Origin: Amaricoccus sp.
Lineage (GTDB): Bacteria > Pseudomonadota > Alphaproteobacteria > Rhodobacterales > Rhodobacteraceae
Length of the DNA stretch: 64,000 nt
Direction of reading: 5' to 3'
NCBI RefSeq assembly: GCF_017993425.1
Contig: NZ_JAGOMQ010000019.1
Location: forward strand, 16,554-80,553
Part shown: one piece after another, positions 57,206 to 64,000 of the stretch
Layout of the letters: each line of letters begins with the position of its first letter
How positions within the stretch are numbered: position 1 is the first letter of the stretch
Program-made: the position numbers and the translations under genes
Notes under the pieces: model-generated
Told to the model about the DNA's origin: nothing
What the model saw: the letters and a program-made list of their open reading frames with translations, nothing else
Databases searched by the model: none

Positions 57206-59086
57206 TCACCGGGGCGGGGTGTGGCCGTGCTCGGTCTTCTGCCAGTGGAACGGCGCGTGGACGACCTCGGCGAGCGCCCGCCAGGCCGCAGCGGCGCCCA
57301 GGAGGCTGTAGACGGGCTGGAGCGGCAGCCAGCGCAGGGTGGCGAGCCGGTCGGTGTCCCGCAGCGCCACGACCACGCAGGCGAGCCAGACGAGGCTCCC
57401 GGCGGCCAGCGAGGCGATGACGCCGAGGCCCGCCCAGCGGGGGACCTCGGAGAGGAGCGGGATCGGGACCCCGGCCATGCCGGCGAGGAGCCCGAGGAGC
57501 AGCGGCGCGCCGAGATAGGAGGCGACGCTGCCGAGGAGGATGATCTGGAAGCCGGCGAAGCCGAGCGGGCCGAGCTCGCGCCAGAGCGCCACTGGCTCGC
57601 GCATGTGGACGGCCCAGGTGATGGCGTAGCCCTTGAGCCAGCGCGAGCGCTGGCCGATCCACTTGCGCATCCCCGAGCAGTTCGCCTCCTCCTCGGTCGT
57701 CGTCGGGATCATCTCGGTGCGGTAGTTGAGGCGGGCGAGGCGCATCCCGAGGTCGGCGTCCTCGGTGACGTTGTGGGCGTCCCAGCAGCCGGCGTGCTCC
57801 AGCGCGGCGCGGCGGAAGAACACCGTGGTGCCGCCGAGCGGGATCGGCAGCCCGAGCCGGGCGACGCCCTGCAGGAGCAGCCGGAACCAGACGGCGTATT
57901 CCACGGTGAAGAGCCGGGCCATCCACCCGGCTTCGGCGTTGTAGAAGTCGAGGTAGCCCTGCACGCAGGCGACCTCGGGCGGGGAATTGGCGAAGTGGTC
58001 GACCACGGCGAGGATCTGGCCGCTATGCGGCAGATCCTCGGCGTCGTAGACCCCGACGATCTCGCCGCGGCAGAACGGCAGGGCGTAGTTCATCGCGCGC
58101 GGCTTGGTCTGGATCGTGCCGCGCGGCACGGTGACGATCTCGACCGTCGGCGGCAGGCCGGCGGCGAGGAGCGCGGCCCGGGTGTCGACGTCGCCGGCCT
58201 CGAGCACCAGCTTCACGTCGAGGAGGGCGGCGGGGTATTCCATGCGCCCCAGCGCCGCGACCAGCTGGCTGGCGACCGCGGCCTCGCCCTTGAGCGGCAC
58301 GAGCAGCGACACCGGCGGCCGCTTGCGGTGGTCGGCGAGGCGCGGGCCGGGCGGGCTGGTCCGCGGCGGCCCGAGCCGCCAGCGCACGACGAGCGCCGCC
58401 GCGCGGAGCGCCGTGGTGGCGAGGTTGGCGAGGAGCGCCAGCGCCAGCAGGAGCCGGAGCGCCACGAGGGGCGCGAGCGCCGCGCCGAGCGCGAGCGCGG
58501 CGACGAGGAGGGCCTTGCGGGGGCTGAGCCCGGCGCTCAGCATGTCGCGGCAGCTGAAGCGCGCCGGGCAGCGCCGCTCGGCGTCGGCGGTCATGCGGGC
58601 GCCGAACTGGCGGCCGATGGCGCGGCGGATGGCGTCGGCCGGGGCGATGGCGAGCGCCGCCGGGGCGCCGGGCCCGGCGAGGGCCTCCAGCGCCGCGGCG
58701 CCGTCGTCGGGGCTCGCGATGGCGATGACGCGGCGGCCGGCGTGGCGGCGCCAGGGGATCGCCTCGAGGCGCAGGCAGAGATAGGGGTCGACGCCGCGGG
58801 CGAGCTCCGGCTCGGGCGGATTGGCGTCGAGGTCGGCCGGGCCGAGGTTCGACTGCGCGGAGAGCGCCTCGACGAGATCGGCGCGCGAGATCAGCCCGTC
58901 GACGAGCAGGATATGGCCGAGGCGGACGTCGCATTCGCGCTGGAGCGCCAGCGCGCCGGAGAGCTTCTCCGGGGCGAGCTTGCCCGCGCGGACGAGGACG
59001 TCGCCGAGGAGCGGGCGCGCGGCCGGCTCCGCCTCCCGCCCGGCGGGCGCGGCGTCGGCGATCCGGAAGGACAGCACCTGCGCCAA
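57206..59086 (-). CDS. Membrane family 2 glycosyltransferase with N-terminal GspE/MshEN-like domain
   Basis: The 626-residue product joins three parts. Residues ~20-150 resemble the N-terminal domain of type II secretion ATPases and c-di-GMP-binding MshEN modules (LLGDVLVRAGKLAPEKLSGA, VRLGHILLVDGLISRADLVE). Two helices follow (~185-225), then a processive GT2 domain with PVSLLVPLKGEAAVASQLVA, IVGVYDAEDLPHSGQILAVV, NVTEDADLGMRLARL and QRSRWLKGYAITW, the Q/RxxRW of cellulose-synthase-like enzymes, and C-terminal helices. It probably makes or exports a polysaccharide; the N-terminal domain may sense a nucleotide. It is alone, without other EPS genes. Confidence 0.87.
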   Translation of the reverse strand: MAQVLSFRIADAAPAGREAEPAARPLLGDVLVRAGKLAPEKLSGALALQRECDVRLGHILLVDGLISRADLVEALSAQSNLGPADLDANPPEPELARGVDPYLCLRLEAIPWRRHAGRRVIAIASPDDGAAALEALAGPGAPAALAIAPADAIRRAIGRQFGARMTADAERRCPARFSCRDMLSAGLSPRKALLVAALALGAALAPLVALRLLLALALLANLATTALRAAALVVRWRLGPPRTSPPGPRLADHRKRPPVSLLVPLKGEAAVASQLVAALGRMEYPAALLDVKLVLEAGDVDTRAALLAAGLPPTVEIVTVPRGTIQTKPRAMNYALPFCRGEIVGVYDAEDLPHSGQILAVVDHFANSPPEVACVQGYLDFYNAEAGWMARLFTVEYAVWFRLLLQGVARLGLPIPLGGTTVFFRRAALEHAGCWDAHNVTEDADLGMRLARLNYRTEMIPTTTEEEANCSGMRKWIGQRSRWLKGYAITWAVHMREPVALWRELGPLGFAGFQIILLGSVASYLGAPLLLGLLAGMAGVPIPLLSEVPRWAGLGVIASLAAGSLVWLACVVVALRDTDRLATLRWLPLQPVYSLLGAAAAWRALAEVVHAPFHWQKTEHGHTPPR

Positions 59087-59264
59087 GACCGATACCTCCC
59101 CCTTGCCCCGGCAGGGACCGTGGCGCGGATCGGCTTAAGAAAGGGCTAATGCGGGTGGATCGTCGGGGGCGGCGCTTGGGTGCTGAGGCGGGGCGGGCGG
59201 GGAAGCGACTGCTTTTCCTCGGGTGGCGGGGTCAGGAATTTCTAACCACGGGTGCAGGTGGCGC

Positions 59265-59549
59265 TCATCGGCGGCGGTGGATCACGGAGATCCAGTCGGC
59301 GCCTCCGTAGCTGATGGCGTGGACGAGGACGGTCCGGCTCGCGTCGTCCGCGGTGAAGGCGACGACGGCGCGGCGGCCGGCGGGAATGGCGCGCAGGCCG
59401 GGGGCGATCTCGTGGCGCAGCGATCCCTTGTGCGGCGTGTCCGCGAGGGCGCGGACGGCCGCCTCGATCTCGGCGAGACGCCGTTCCGCCGCCTCGCGCC
59501 CGCTGTGGTCGGCCACGAGGCGGAGAATGCGGAGGAGATCGTCCCGCAC
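59265..59549 (-). CDS. RelE/ParE-family toxin
   Basis: The product has the ParE fold pattern: DDLLRILRLVADHSGREAAE, LAEIEAAVRALADTPHKGSL and RRAVVAFTADDASRTVLVHA, then WISVIHRR. ParE toxins inhibit gyrase. The first standard start is GTG at 59549 (94 residues), but it cuts off the family's usual beginning; the same frame extends back through LSYRLAFHPGV to a CTG at 59579, just 3 bases after the antitoxin stop. A CTG start is therefore possible. It follows the ParD-like antitoxin as usual. Confidence 0.85.
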   Translation of the reverse strand: MRDDLLRILRLVADHSGREAAERRLAEIEAAVRALADTPHKGSLRHEIAPGLRAIPAGRRAVVAFTADDASRTVLVHAISYGGADWISVIHRRR

Positions 59550-59582
59550 CCCGGGGTGGAAGGCGAGACGGTAGGACAGCGG

Positions 59583-59843
59583 TCAGCCGTCCTGCAGCAG
59601 CGCCCGCGCGGCGTCGAAGGCTTCGGCCGGATCGAGGTAGTGCGACGTCGGGGTCTGGAGCCGGGCCCGGATCTCCTGCGCCATCGCCTCGAGCGCGGCC
59701 CCGCGGGCGGAATCGTCCTCCATCATCTGCTCGATCGCCGTGGCGACCGCGGAGCTGGCGGAGGCGTAGACGCCCTGCTCCACCTTGGCGAGGAGGAAGG
59801 CGTGATGGCGGTCGGTGAAGCTGAGCGTGGTCTTGACGGTCAT
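59583..59843 (-). CDS. ParD-like antitoxin
   Basis: The 86-residue product has an N-terminal ribbon-helix-helix (TTLSFTDRHHAFLLAKVEQG, VYASASSAVATAIEQMMEDD) for DNA binding, and a C-terminal part that should wrap the toxin (IRARLQTPTSHYLDPAEAFD). It neutralises the downstream ParE protein and should repress the operon. ATG at 59843; a palindrome lies 15 bases upstream. Confidence 0.87.
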   Translation of the reverse strand: MTVKTTLSFTDRHHAFLLAKVEQGVYASASSAVATAIEQMMEDDSARGAALEAMAQEIRARLQTPTSHYLDPAEAFDAARALLQDG

Positions 59844-59857
59844 CTGCGGGTCCTTGG

Positions 59858-59872
59858 TATGACTTGGTCATA
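59858..59872. promoter_or_regulatory. Palindromic operator candidate of the parDE module
   Basis: TATGACTTGGTCATA is a perfect 6-bp inverted repeat around TTG, 15 bases before the antitoxin ATG on the minus strand. Ribbon-helix-helix antitoxins usually bind such sites to autoregulate, and TATATCATGG beyond it could be part of the promoter. Confidence 0.65.
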
Positions 59873-59918
59873 TATCATGGAGCCGAGAGCGGGAACAGGC
59901 CTGTTGCGACGCCGGGGG

Positions 59919-61571
59919 TCAGCCGGCGAGGAGGGCGCGGGCGGCGGCGCGGGCGGCGTCGGTGACGACGTCGCCGGCGAGCATCCGGGCGATCTCCTCG
60001 ACGCGGGCGTCCGGGCCGAGGGGCAGGACCTCGGTCAGCGCCCGCGTCGCCGACATCCGCTTGCCGACCTGCCAGTGCGCGACGCCGCGGGCGGCGACCT
60101 GGGGGGCGTGGGTGACGACAAGGACCTGGGTCGCCGCGCCGAGGGCGGCGAGGCGGCGGCCGACGGCGTCGGCGGTGGCGCCGCCGACGCCGCGGTCGAT
60201 CTCGTCGAAGATGAGGGTGATCCCGTCGGCGCGGGCGCTGAGGCAGACCTTGAGCGCGAGGAGGAAGCGCGACAGCTCGCCCCCCGAGGCGATGCGGCCG
60301 ATCGGGCCGGGCGCGGCGCCCGGGGCGGTGGCGACGAGGAAGGCGACGCGGTCGGCGCCGTCGGGGCCGGGCTCGGCCCCGGCGATCTCGGTGGCGAAGC
60401 GGGCGCGTTCCAGTTTCAGCGGCGGCAGCTCCTCGGCCATCCGGGCGTCGAGCCGGGCGGCGGCCTCGCGGCGGCGGGCCGAGAGCGTCGCGGCGGCGGC
60501 GGCGTGGGCATGGTCGGCGGCGGCGAGGGAAGCGGCGAGCGCGCTGACGCCGGAGGCGCCGGCGTCGAGGGCGTCGAGGCGGGCGCGCAGCCCGGCGGCG
60601 AGATCGGGCAGCGCCTCGGGGTCGACCTGGTGCTTGCGGGCGGCGGCGCGGAGCGCGAAGAGCCGCTCCTCGACGCGTTCCAGCTCGCCGGCGGCGCCGG
60701 ACTCGGCCTCCAGCACGGCGGCGAGGGCGCCGGTCGCCTCGGCGAGCTCGGCCAGCGTGCGGGGCAGGGCGTCGAGCGCGGCGTCGAGCCCGCCCTCGGC
60801 CTGCGGCGCGGCACGCTCCAGCCAGCGCATCGCGTCGAGGAGGCGGCCCTCGGCGCCGTCGGGCCCCAGCGCCTCGGCGGCGCGGGCGACGTCCTCGCGG
60901 ATGCGCTCGGCGGCGCGCAGCGCGCGGCGGCGGGCGTCGAGCGCGGCCTCCTCGCCGGGCTCCGGGGCGAGGCGCTCCAGCTCGGCGGCGGCGTGGCGCA
61001 GGTAGTCGGCGTCGCGGCCGGCGGCGGCGAGGCGCTCCCCGGCCTCGGCGAGGGCGCGGGCGGCGGCGGCGCGGGTCGCCCAGGCGGCGCGGACGGCGGC
61101 GAGGTCGGCCTCGGCCCCGGCGAAGGCGTCGAGGAGGGCGCGGTGGCCGCGCGGGTCGAGGAGGCCGCGGTCGTCGGCCTGGCCGTGCAGCTCCACCAGC
61201 GTGTCGGCGAGCGCGCGCAGGGTCTCGACGGAGACGCGGCGGTCGTTGACCCAGGCCTGGCGGCGGCCGTCGGGGGTGGCGGTCCGGCGCAGGATCAGCG
61301 CCTCCTCGGGCGCGGGCAGGCCGGCCTCGGCGAGGACGGCCTCGGCCGGGTGGCCGGGGGGCAGCAGGAACTCCGCGGTCACCTCGCCCTGGCCGGCGCC
61401 GGCGCGGACCAGCTCGGCGCGGCCGCGCCAGCCGAGGACGAAGCCGAGCGCGTCGAGCAGGATAGACTTGCCGGCCCCGGTCTCGCCGGTCAGCACGTTG
61501 AGGCCGGGGCCGAAGCGCAGCTCGGCCGTCTCGATCAGCACGACGTCGCGGATGGAGAGGGCGGCGAGCAT
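59919..61571 (-). CDS. recN: DNA repair protein RecN
   Basis: RecN is an SMC-like ATPase acting in double-strand break repair. The 550-residue product has LAALSIRDVVLIETAELRFG, Walker A NVLTGETGAGKSILLDALGF, a long Ala/Glu/Arg coiled-coil middle with the hinge, the ABC signature GRIASGGELSRFLLALK and Walker B TLIFDEIDRGVGGATADAVG, then VLVVTHAPQVAARG. It follows bamD by 22 bases, the usual alphaproteobacterial order; ligA, often next, is not here. Confidence 0.96.
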   Translation of the reverse strand: MLAALSIRDVVLIETAELRFGPGLNVLTGETGAGKSILLDALGFVLGWRGRAELVRAGAGQGEVTAEFLLPPGHPAEAVLAEAGLPAPEEALILRRTATPDGRRQAWVNDRRVSVETLRALADTLVELHGQADDRGLLDPRGHRALLDAFAGAEADLAAVRAAWATRAAAARALAEAGERLAAAGRDADYLRHAAAELERLAPEPGEEAALDARRRALRAAERIREDVARAAEALGPDGAEGRLLDAMRWLERAAPQAEGGLDAALDALPRTLAELAEATGALAAVLEAESGAAGELERVEERLFALRAAARKHQVDPEALPDLAAGLRARLDALDAGASGVSALAASLAAADHAHAAAAATLSARRREAAARLDARMAEELPPLKLERARFATEIAGAEPGPDGADRVAFLVATAPGAAPGPIGRIASGGELSRFLLALKVCLSARADGITLIFDEIDRGVGGATADAVGRRLAALGAATQVLVVTHAPQVAARGVAHWQVGKRMSATRALTEVLPLGPDARVEEIARMLAGDVVTDAARAAARALLAG

Positions 61572-61593
61572 CAGCGCGAGCCGGCGCGGCGGC

Positions 61594-62436
61594 TCAGCGC
61601 CACTTGCCGAGCACGACCTGCCGGTAGGTCCGGTTGAGCCAGCCGTCGCCCACGTTGGCCGGCCGGAGGCCCTTGCCCTGCAGGAGCGCGTAGCTGTCGG
61701 CGTACCACTCCGAGCCGCGGAAGTTGTGGCCGAGGATCGCCGCCGCGGTCTGGGCCTCGGCGGTGAGGCCGAGCGAGAGATAGGCCTCGACCAGCCGGTG
61801 CAGCGCCTCGGGCGTGTGGGTGGTGGTCTGGTATTCCTCGACCACGACGCGGAAGCGGTTGATCGCGGCGGTGTAGTGGCCGCGGCCGAGATAGAAGCGG
61901 CCGACCTCCATCTCCTTGCCGGCGAGATGGTCGAGCGCCAGCTCGAACTTCATCTGCGCCGAGGCGGCGAAGTCGCTGTCGGGATAGCGCTCGATGATGT
62001 CGCGCATCTCCTGCAGCGCCTCGAAGGTGTTCGCCTGGTCGCGGCCGATGTCGACGATCTGGTCGTAGTAGCTGAGCGCGATCAGGAACTGCGCGTAGGG
62101 CGCGTCGGCGTCGGCCGGGTAGAAGGCGAGGTAGCGGTCGGCGGCGGCGCGGCTCTCGGCGTAGAGCGAGCCCTCGTGGTAGGCGTAGGCGGACATCAGC
62201 ATCGCCCGCTTGGCCCATTCGGAATAGGGGTAGAGCCGCTCGACCTCGTCGAACATCTCGGCGGCGTCGCGGGGCTGGTTGTCGGCGAGCAGCGCCTCGG
62301 CGTCGAGGTAGATGTCCTGCGCCGACCGCCCCTCGATGGGCGGCGGACGGTTGCGCGAGCAGCCGGCCGCGAAGGCCGCCAAGGCGACCAGGACGACCAG
62401 CGTCAAGCGGTGTCCAGTCTTCCGCGCGCCCGGCAT
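61594..62436 (-). CDS. bamD: Outer membrane assembly lipoprotein BamD
   Basis: BamD is the essential TPR lipoprotein of the BAM complex that inserts beta-barrel proteins. The 280-residue product has a lipoprotein signal (LTLVVLVALAAFAAGCSRNR, lipidated Cys) and TPR-like repeats: AQDIYLDAEALLADNQPRDA, EMFDEVERLYPYSEWAKRAM, YLAFYPADADAPYAQFLIAL and RYPDSDFAASAQMKFELALD. The ATG at 62436 is preceded by GAGGGAAGGC. It stands between lpxC and recN on the minus strand. Confidence 0.95.
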   Translation of the reverse strand: MPGARKTGHRLTLVVLVALAAFAAGCSRNRPPPIEGRSAQDIYLDAEALLADNQPRDAAEMFDEVERLYPYSEWAKRAMLMSAYAYHEGSLYAESRAAADRYLAFYPADADAPYAQFLIALSYYDQIVDIGRDQANTFEALQEMRDIIERYPDSDFAASAQMKFELALDHLAGKEMEVGRFYLGRGHYTAAINRFRVVVEEYQTTTHTPEALHRLVEAYLSLGLTAEAQTAAAILGHNFRGSEWYADSYALLQGKGLRPANVGDGWLNRTYRQVVLGKWR

Positions 62437-62584
62437 GCCTTCCCTCGACAGTCGCCGGGTCCGGACTTTCGCCCCCCCGGCCGGCGGTTCAGTTAGCATG
62501 ATCCTACGGGGTGGAAAAGCGGAAGCGCACCCCCTTGGCGGGAGTGCGCCTCCATTCGCTGCTCGGTCTTCCTGCCGTGAAGTC

Positions 62585-63502
62585 TCAGCTCGCCCGCCGC
62601 AGGTCGGCGGCGACCACGCCCGCGCCCGGGAGCTGGCGGGCGGTGTCGGAATCGAGCGCCGCCTCGGCCCAGGCGCCCTGCGTGGCGAAGAGCTTGCGCA
62701 GGAGGGCGTTGGTGACGCCATGGCCGGCGCGGAAGCCGCGATAGGCGCCGAGAATCGGCGCGCCGGCCAGCGCGAGGTCGCCCACGGCGTCGAGCATCTT
62801 GTGGCGCACGAACTCGTCCGAGCGGCGCAGGCCCTCGGGGTTCAGCACCTCGTCGCCGTCGACGACGATGGCGTTGTCGAGCGAGCCGCCGAGCGCCAGC
62901 CCGTGCGCCTGCATCGCCTCGACGTCGGCGCGGCGGCAGAAGGTGCGGCAATCGGCGAGCTCGCGCACGAAGACGCCGTTGACGAGCGGCAGCTTCAGCG
63001 CCTGCCGGCCGATGGCGGCGTCGGCGAAGTCGATCTCGAAGCCGACGGTCAGCATCGGCGCGGGCGCGATCTCGGCCCAGGCGCCGTCCTGCGAGACGCG
63101 GACGGGCTCGAGCACGCGCACGGCGCGGCTCGGTCCGGGCAGGTGGCGCAGGCCGGTGGCGACGATCTTCTGGACGAAGCGCGCGGCGCTGCCGTCCATG
63201 ATCGGCACCTCGGGTCCGTCGATGTCGACGATCACGTTCCAGACGCCGGTGCCGGCCAGCGCCGCCATCAGGTGCTCGACCGTGGAGACCGAGACGCCGG
63301 CGGCGTTGGTCAGCCGGGTGTTGAGCCGGGTGTCGCTGACGAGGTCGTAGCGCGCGGGAATGACGTTGTCGCGGTCGGAGACGTCGGTGCGGCGGAAACG
63401 GACGCCGCCGGTCGCCGCCGGACGCAGGAGCATCCGCACCGGCCGGCCGCTGTGCAGCCCGGTTCCGACGAACGCGATCTCCTGCTTCACCGTAGTCGGC
63501 AT
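62585..63502 (-). CDS. lpxC: UDP-3-O-acyl-N-acetylglucosamine deacetylase
   Basis: LpxC performs the committed step of lipid A synthesis and is a zinc enzyme. The 305-residue product has VKQEIAFVGTGLHSGRPVRM, STVEHLMAALAGTGVWNVIV with zinc His (EHLMAAL), VDIDGPEVPIMDGSA, FCRRADVEAMQAHGLALGGS, RSDEFVRHKMLDAVGDLALA with the other zinc ligands, and GAYRGFRAGHGVTNALL. The ATG at 63502 fits family N-termini; one at 63517 is also in frame. ftsZ, normally just upstream, is replaced here by a repeat and an insertion sequence. Confidence 0.96.
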   Translation of the reverse strand: MPTTVKQEIAFVGTGLHSGRPVRMLLRPAATGGVRFRRTDVSDRDNVIPARYDLVSDTRLNTRLTNAAGVSVSTVEHLMAALAGTGVWNVIVDIDGPEVPIMDGSAARFVQKIVATGLRHLPGPSRAVRVLEPVRVSQDGAWAEIAPAPMLTVGFEIDFADAAIGRQALKLPLVNGVFVRELADCRTFCRRADVEAMQAHGLALGGSLDNAIVVDGDEVLNPEGLRRSDEFVRHKMLDAVGDLALAGAPILGAYRGFRAGHGVTNALLRKLFATQGAWAEAALDSDTARQLPGAGVVAADLRRAS

Positions 63503-63716
63503 GGCCCAAGTCCCCATTCTTCTCGCCCGTGGCCTCTCGTTCGGGCCCGGCTGCTCGCAGGATCAAGATAGGGACGGGGGTTCAGGGGAACAAATCAAGG
63601 ATTGTGACTGATTGTAACAGGGGGTTATTGCGTTGAAAGATATTGGGAAAAGGCGATAAATGGCGCGCTGCGCGACGGCGGCGGCGAGGGTCGACCCGCG
63701 GCGGCGTCCCGCCTGG

Positions 63717-63871
63717 CGACGGCTCCCGCAGGTTGACATGCGCATGTCAACCTGCTCGACGCGGAGCGGTCGGGGCAGGGAGCGCGCAAGCTTCAAGTGA
63801 GTCGAACGGCGCCGCGAAATGCGGCGCTGATGATTATGCAATGATTTTCACCGTTTATATTCAAAATATTT
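63717..63871. repeat. 155-bp dispersed repeat, copy 2
   Basis: Gap-free partner of 34085-34239. It contains a perfect 28-bp palindrome at 63728-63755 with the same core, GACATGCGCATGTC, and the same AT-rich end. Similarity stops exactly at 63871, where different sequence starts. It lies about 215 bases upstream of lpxC; the rest of the spacer between lpxC and the repeat shows no gene. Confidence 0.85.
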
Positions 63872-64000
63872 GTAAGAGACCCCTGCGAAACTCGTTGATT
63901 CCCTTGGAGATCCCGATGGGTTAGGATCTCGGGATGAGAGAGAGCTTCGCGACGCAACCCGCCCTTTTCGCCGGCCCCGAGCTGCTGGATCACCCCGCGC
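63872..64000 (+). mobile_element. Left end of a probable insertion sequence (cut by window end)
   Basis: At 63872 the repeat homology ends and GTAAGAGACCCCTGCGAAAC begins, which resembles the terminal inverted repeats of IS5-like elements (GAGACC...TGCGAAA). A reading frame starts 57 bases later. The right end and target duplication are outside the window, so family and size are unknown. Base composition is lower in GC than the flanking genes. Confidence 0.5.
63934..64000 (+). CDS. Start of a probable transposase (3' truncated by window)
   Basis: An ATG at 63934 opens MRESFATQPALFAGPELLDH and continues to the window end (22 codons). A start of this style is seen in IS5-type transposases, but too little is present for certainty. 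The main support is its position just inside the presumed inverted repeat and the abrupt break of the 155-bp repeat. Confidence 0.4.
   Translation, partial: MRESFATQPALFAGPELLDHPA

Overview
The window is high-GC DNA (roughly 70% by eye) with densely packed genes and many ATGA/GTGA overlaps. Gene content points to an alphaproteobacterium, most likely in or near the Rhodobacterales: DUF2794, an flhA-fliR-flhB block, the lpxC-bamD-recN order, a ccoGHIS cluster, a VPLPA-CTERM surface protein and a DnaE2 of the short-PHP type. A species cannot be named from the sequence alone. No rRNA, tRNA, CRISPR array or prophage was recognised.

Layout. 1-3067: 3' part of a periplasmic nitrate reductase operon (napA partial, napB, napC). 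3543-6208, minus strand: a YggS-type PLP protein, then an operon of a DUF5602 exported protein, a type-1 copper cupredoxin (frameshifted) and an ECF sigma factor. 6421-8043: a broken folE and a family-2 glycosyltransferase. 8283-11901, minus: an operon for N-methyl-amine oxidation (FAD/GcvT oxidoreductase, alpha/beta hydrolase, lone RAM domain). 11993-18489: ilvA, a DUF900 hydrolase, an ATP-grasp enzyme, guaB, a decayed IclR regulator and DUF2794. 18622-22531: gamma-glutamyltransferase, hspQ, an AEC transporter, a hairpin-rich spacer and a Gre-like factor. 22795-24879, minus: groES-groEL under a CIRCE operator. 24951-31097: a secreted protein, leuB, an EamA transporter, and a minus-strand membrane/stress group (lipase-like, TMEM175, DUF883, holin-like).

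31205-36280: dnaE2 lacking its usual C-terminal domain, a 155-bp dispersed repeat, and murD away from any cell-wall cluster. 36068-40720, minus: ccoG-ccoH-ccoI-ccoS for cbb3 oxidase assembly, with a perfect FNR/FixK box upstream and a triplicated ccoH/ccoI junction. 40821-50792: DUF3008, a MerR regulator with a LiuR-like operator, and beta-oxidation genes (acyl-CoA dehydrogenase, thiolase, FadJ-like fusion) mixed with a GST, a Uma2 protein, three tandem cupins (one frameshifted) and a VPLPA-CTERM protein. 51034-56651: lytic transglycosylase-flhA-fliR-flhB-fliJ-like flagellar export operon. 56780-59843: DUF1810, a membrane glycosyltransferase, a ParDE module. 59919-63502, minus: lpxC-bamD-recN. 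The window ends in the second copy of the 155-bp repeat, broken by the left end of what looks like an insertion sequence.

The main themes are anaerobic/microaerobic respiration (Nap, cbb3), fatty-acid or branched-chain acyl-CoA degradation, flagellar export and envelope biogenesis. The most unusual signals are structural: two 155-bp direct repeats whose 28-bp palindromes differ by compensatory changes, duplicated gene junctions, and several one-base or multi-indel gene breaks.
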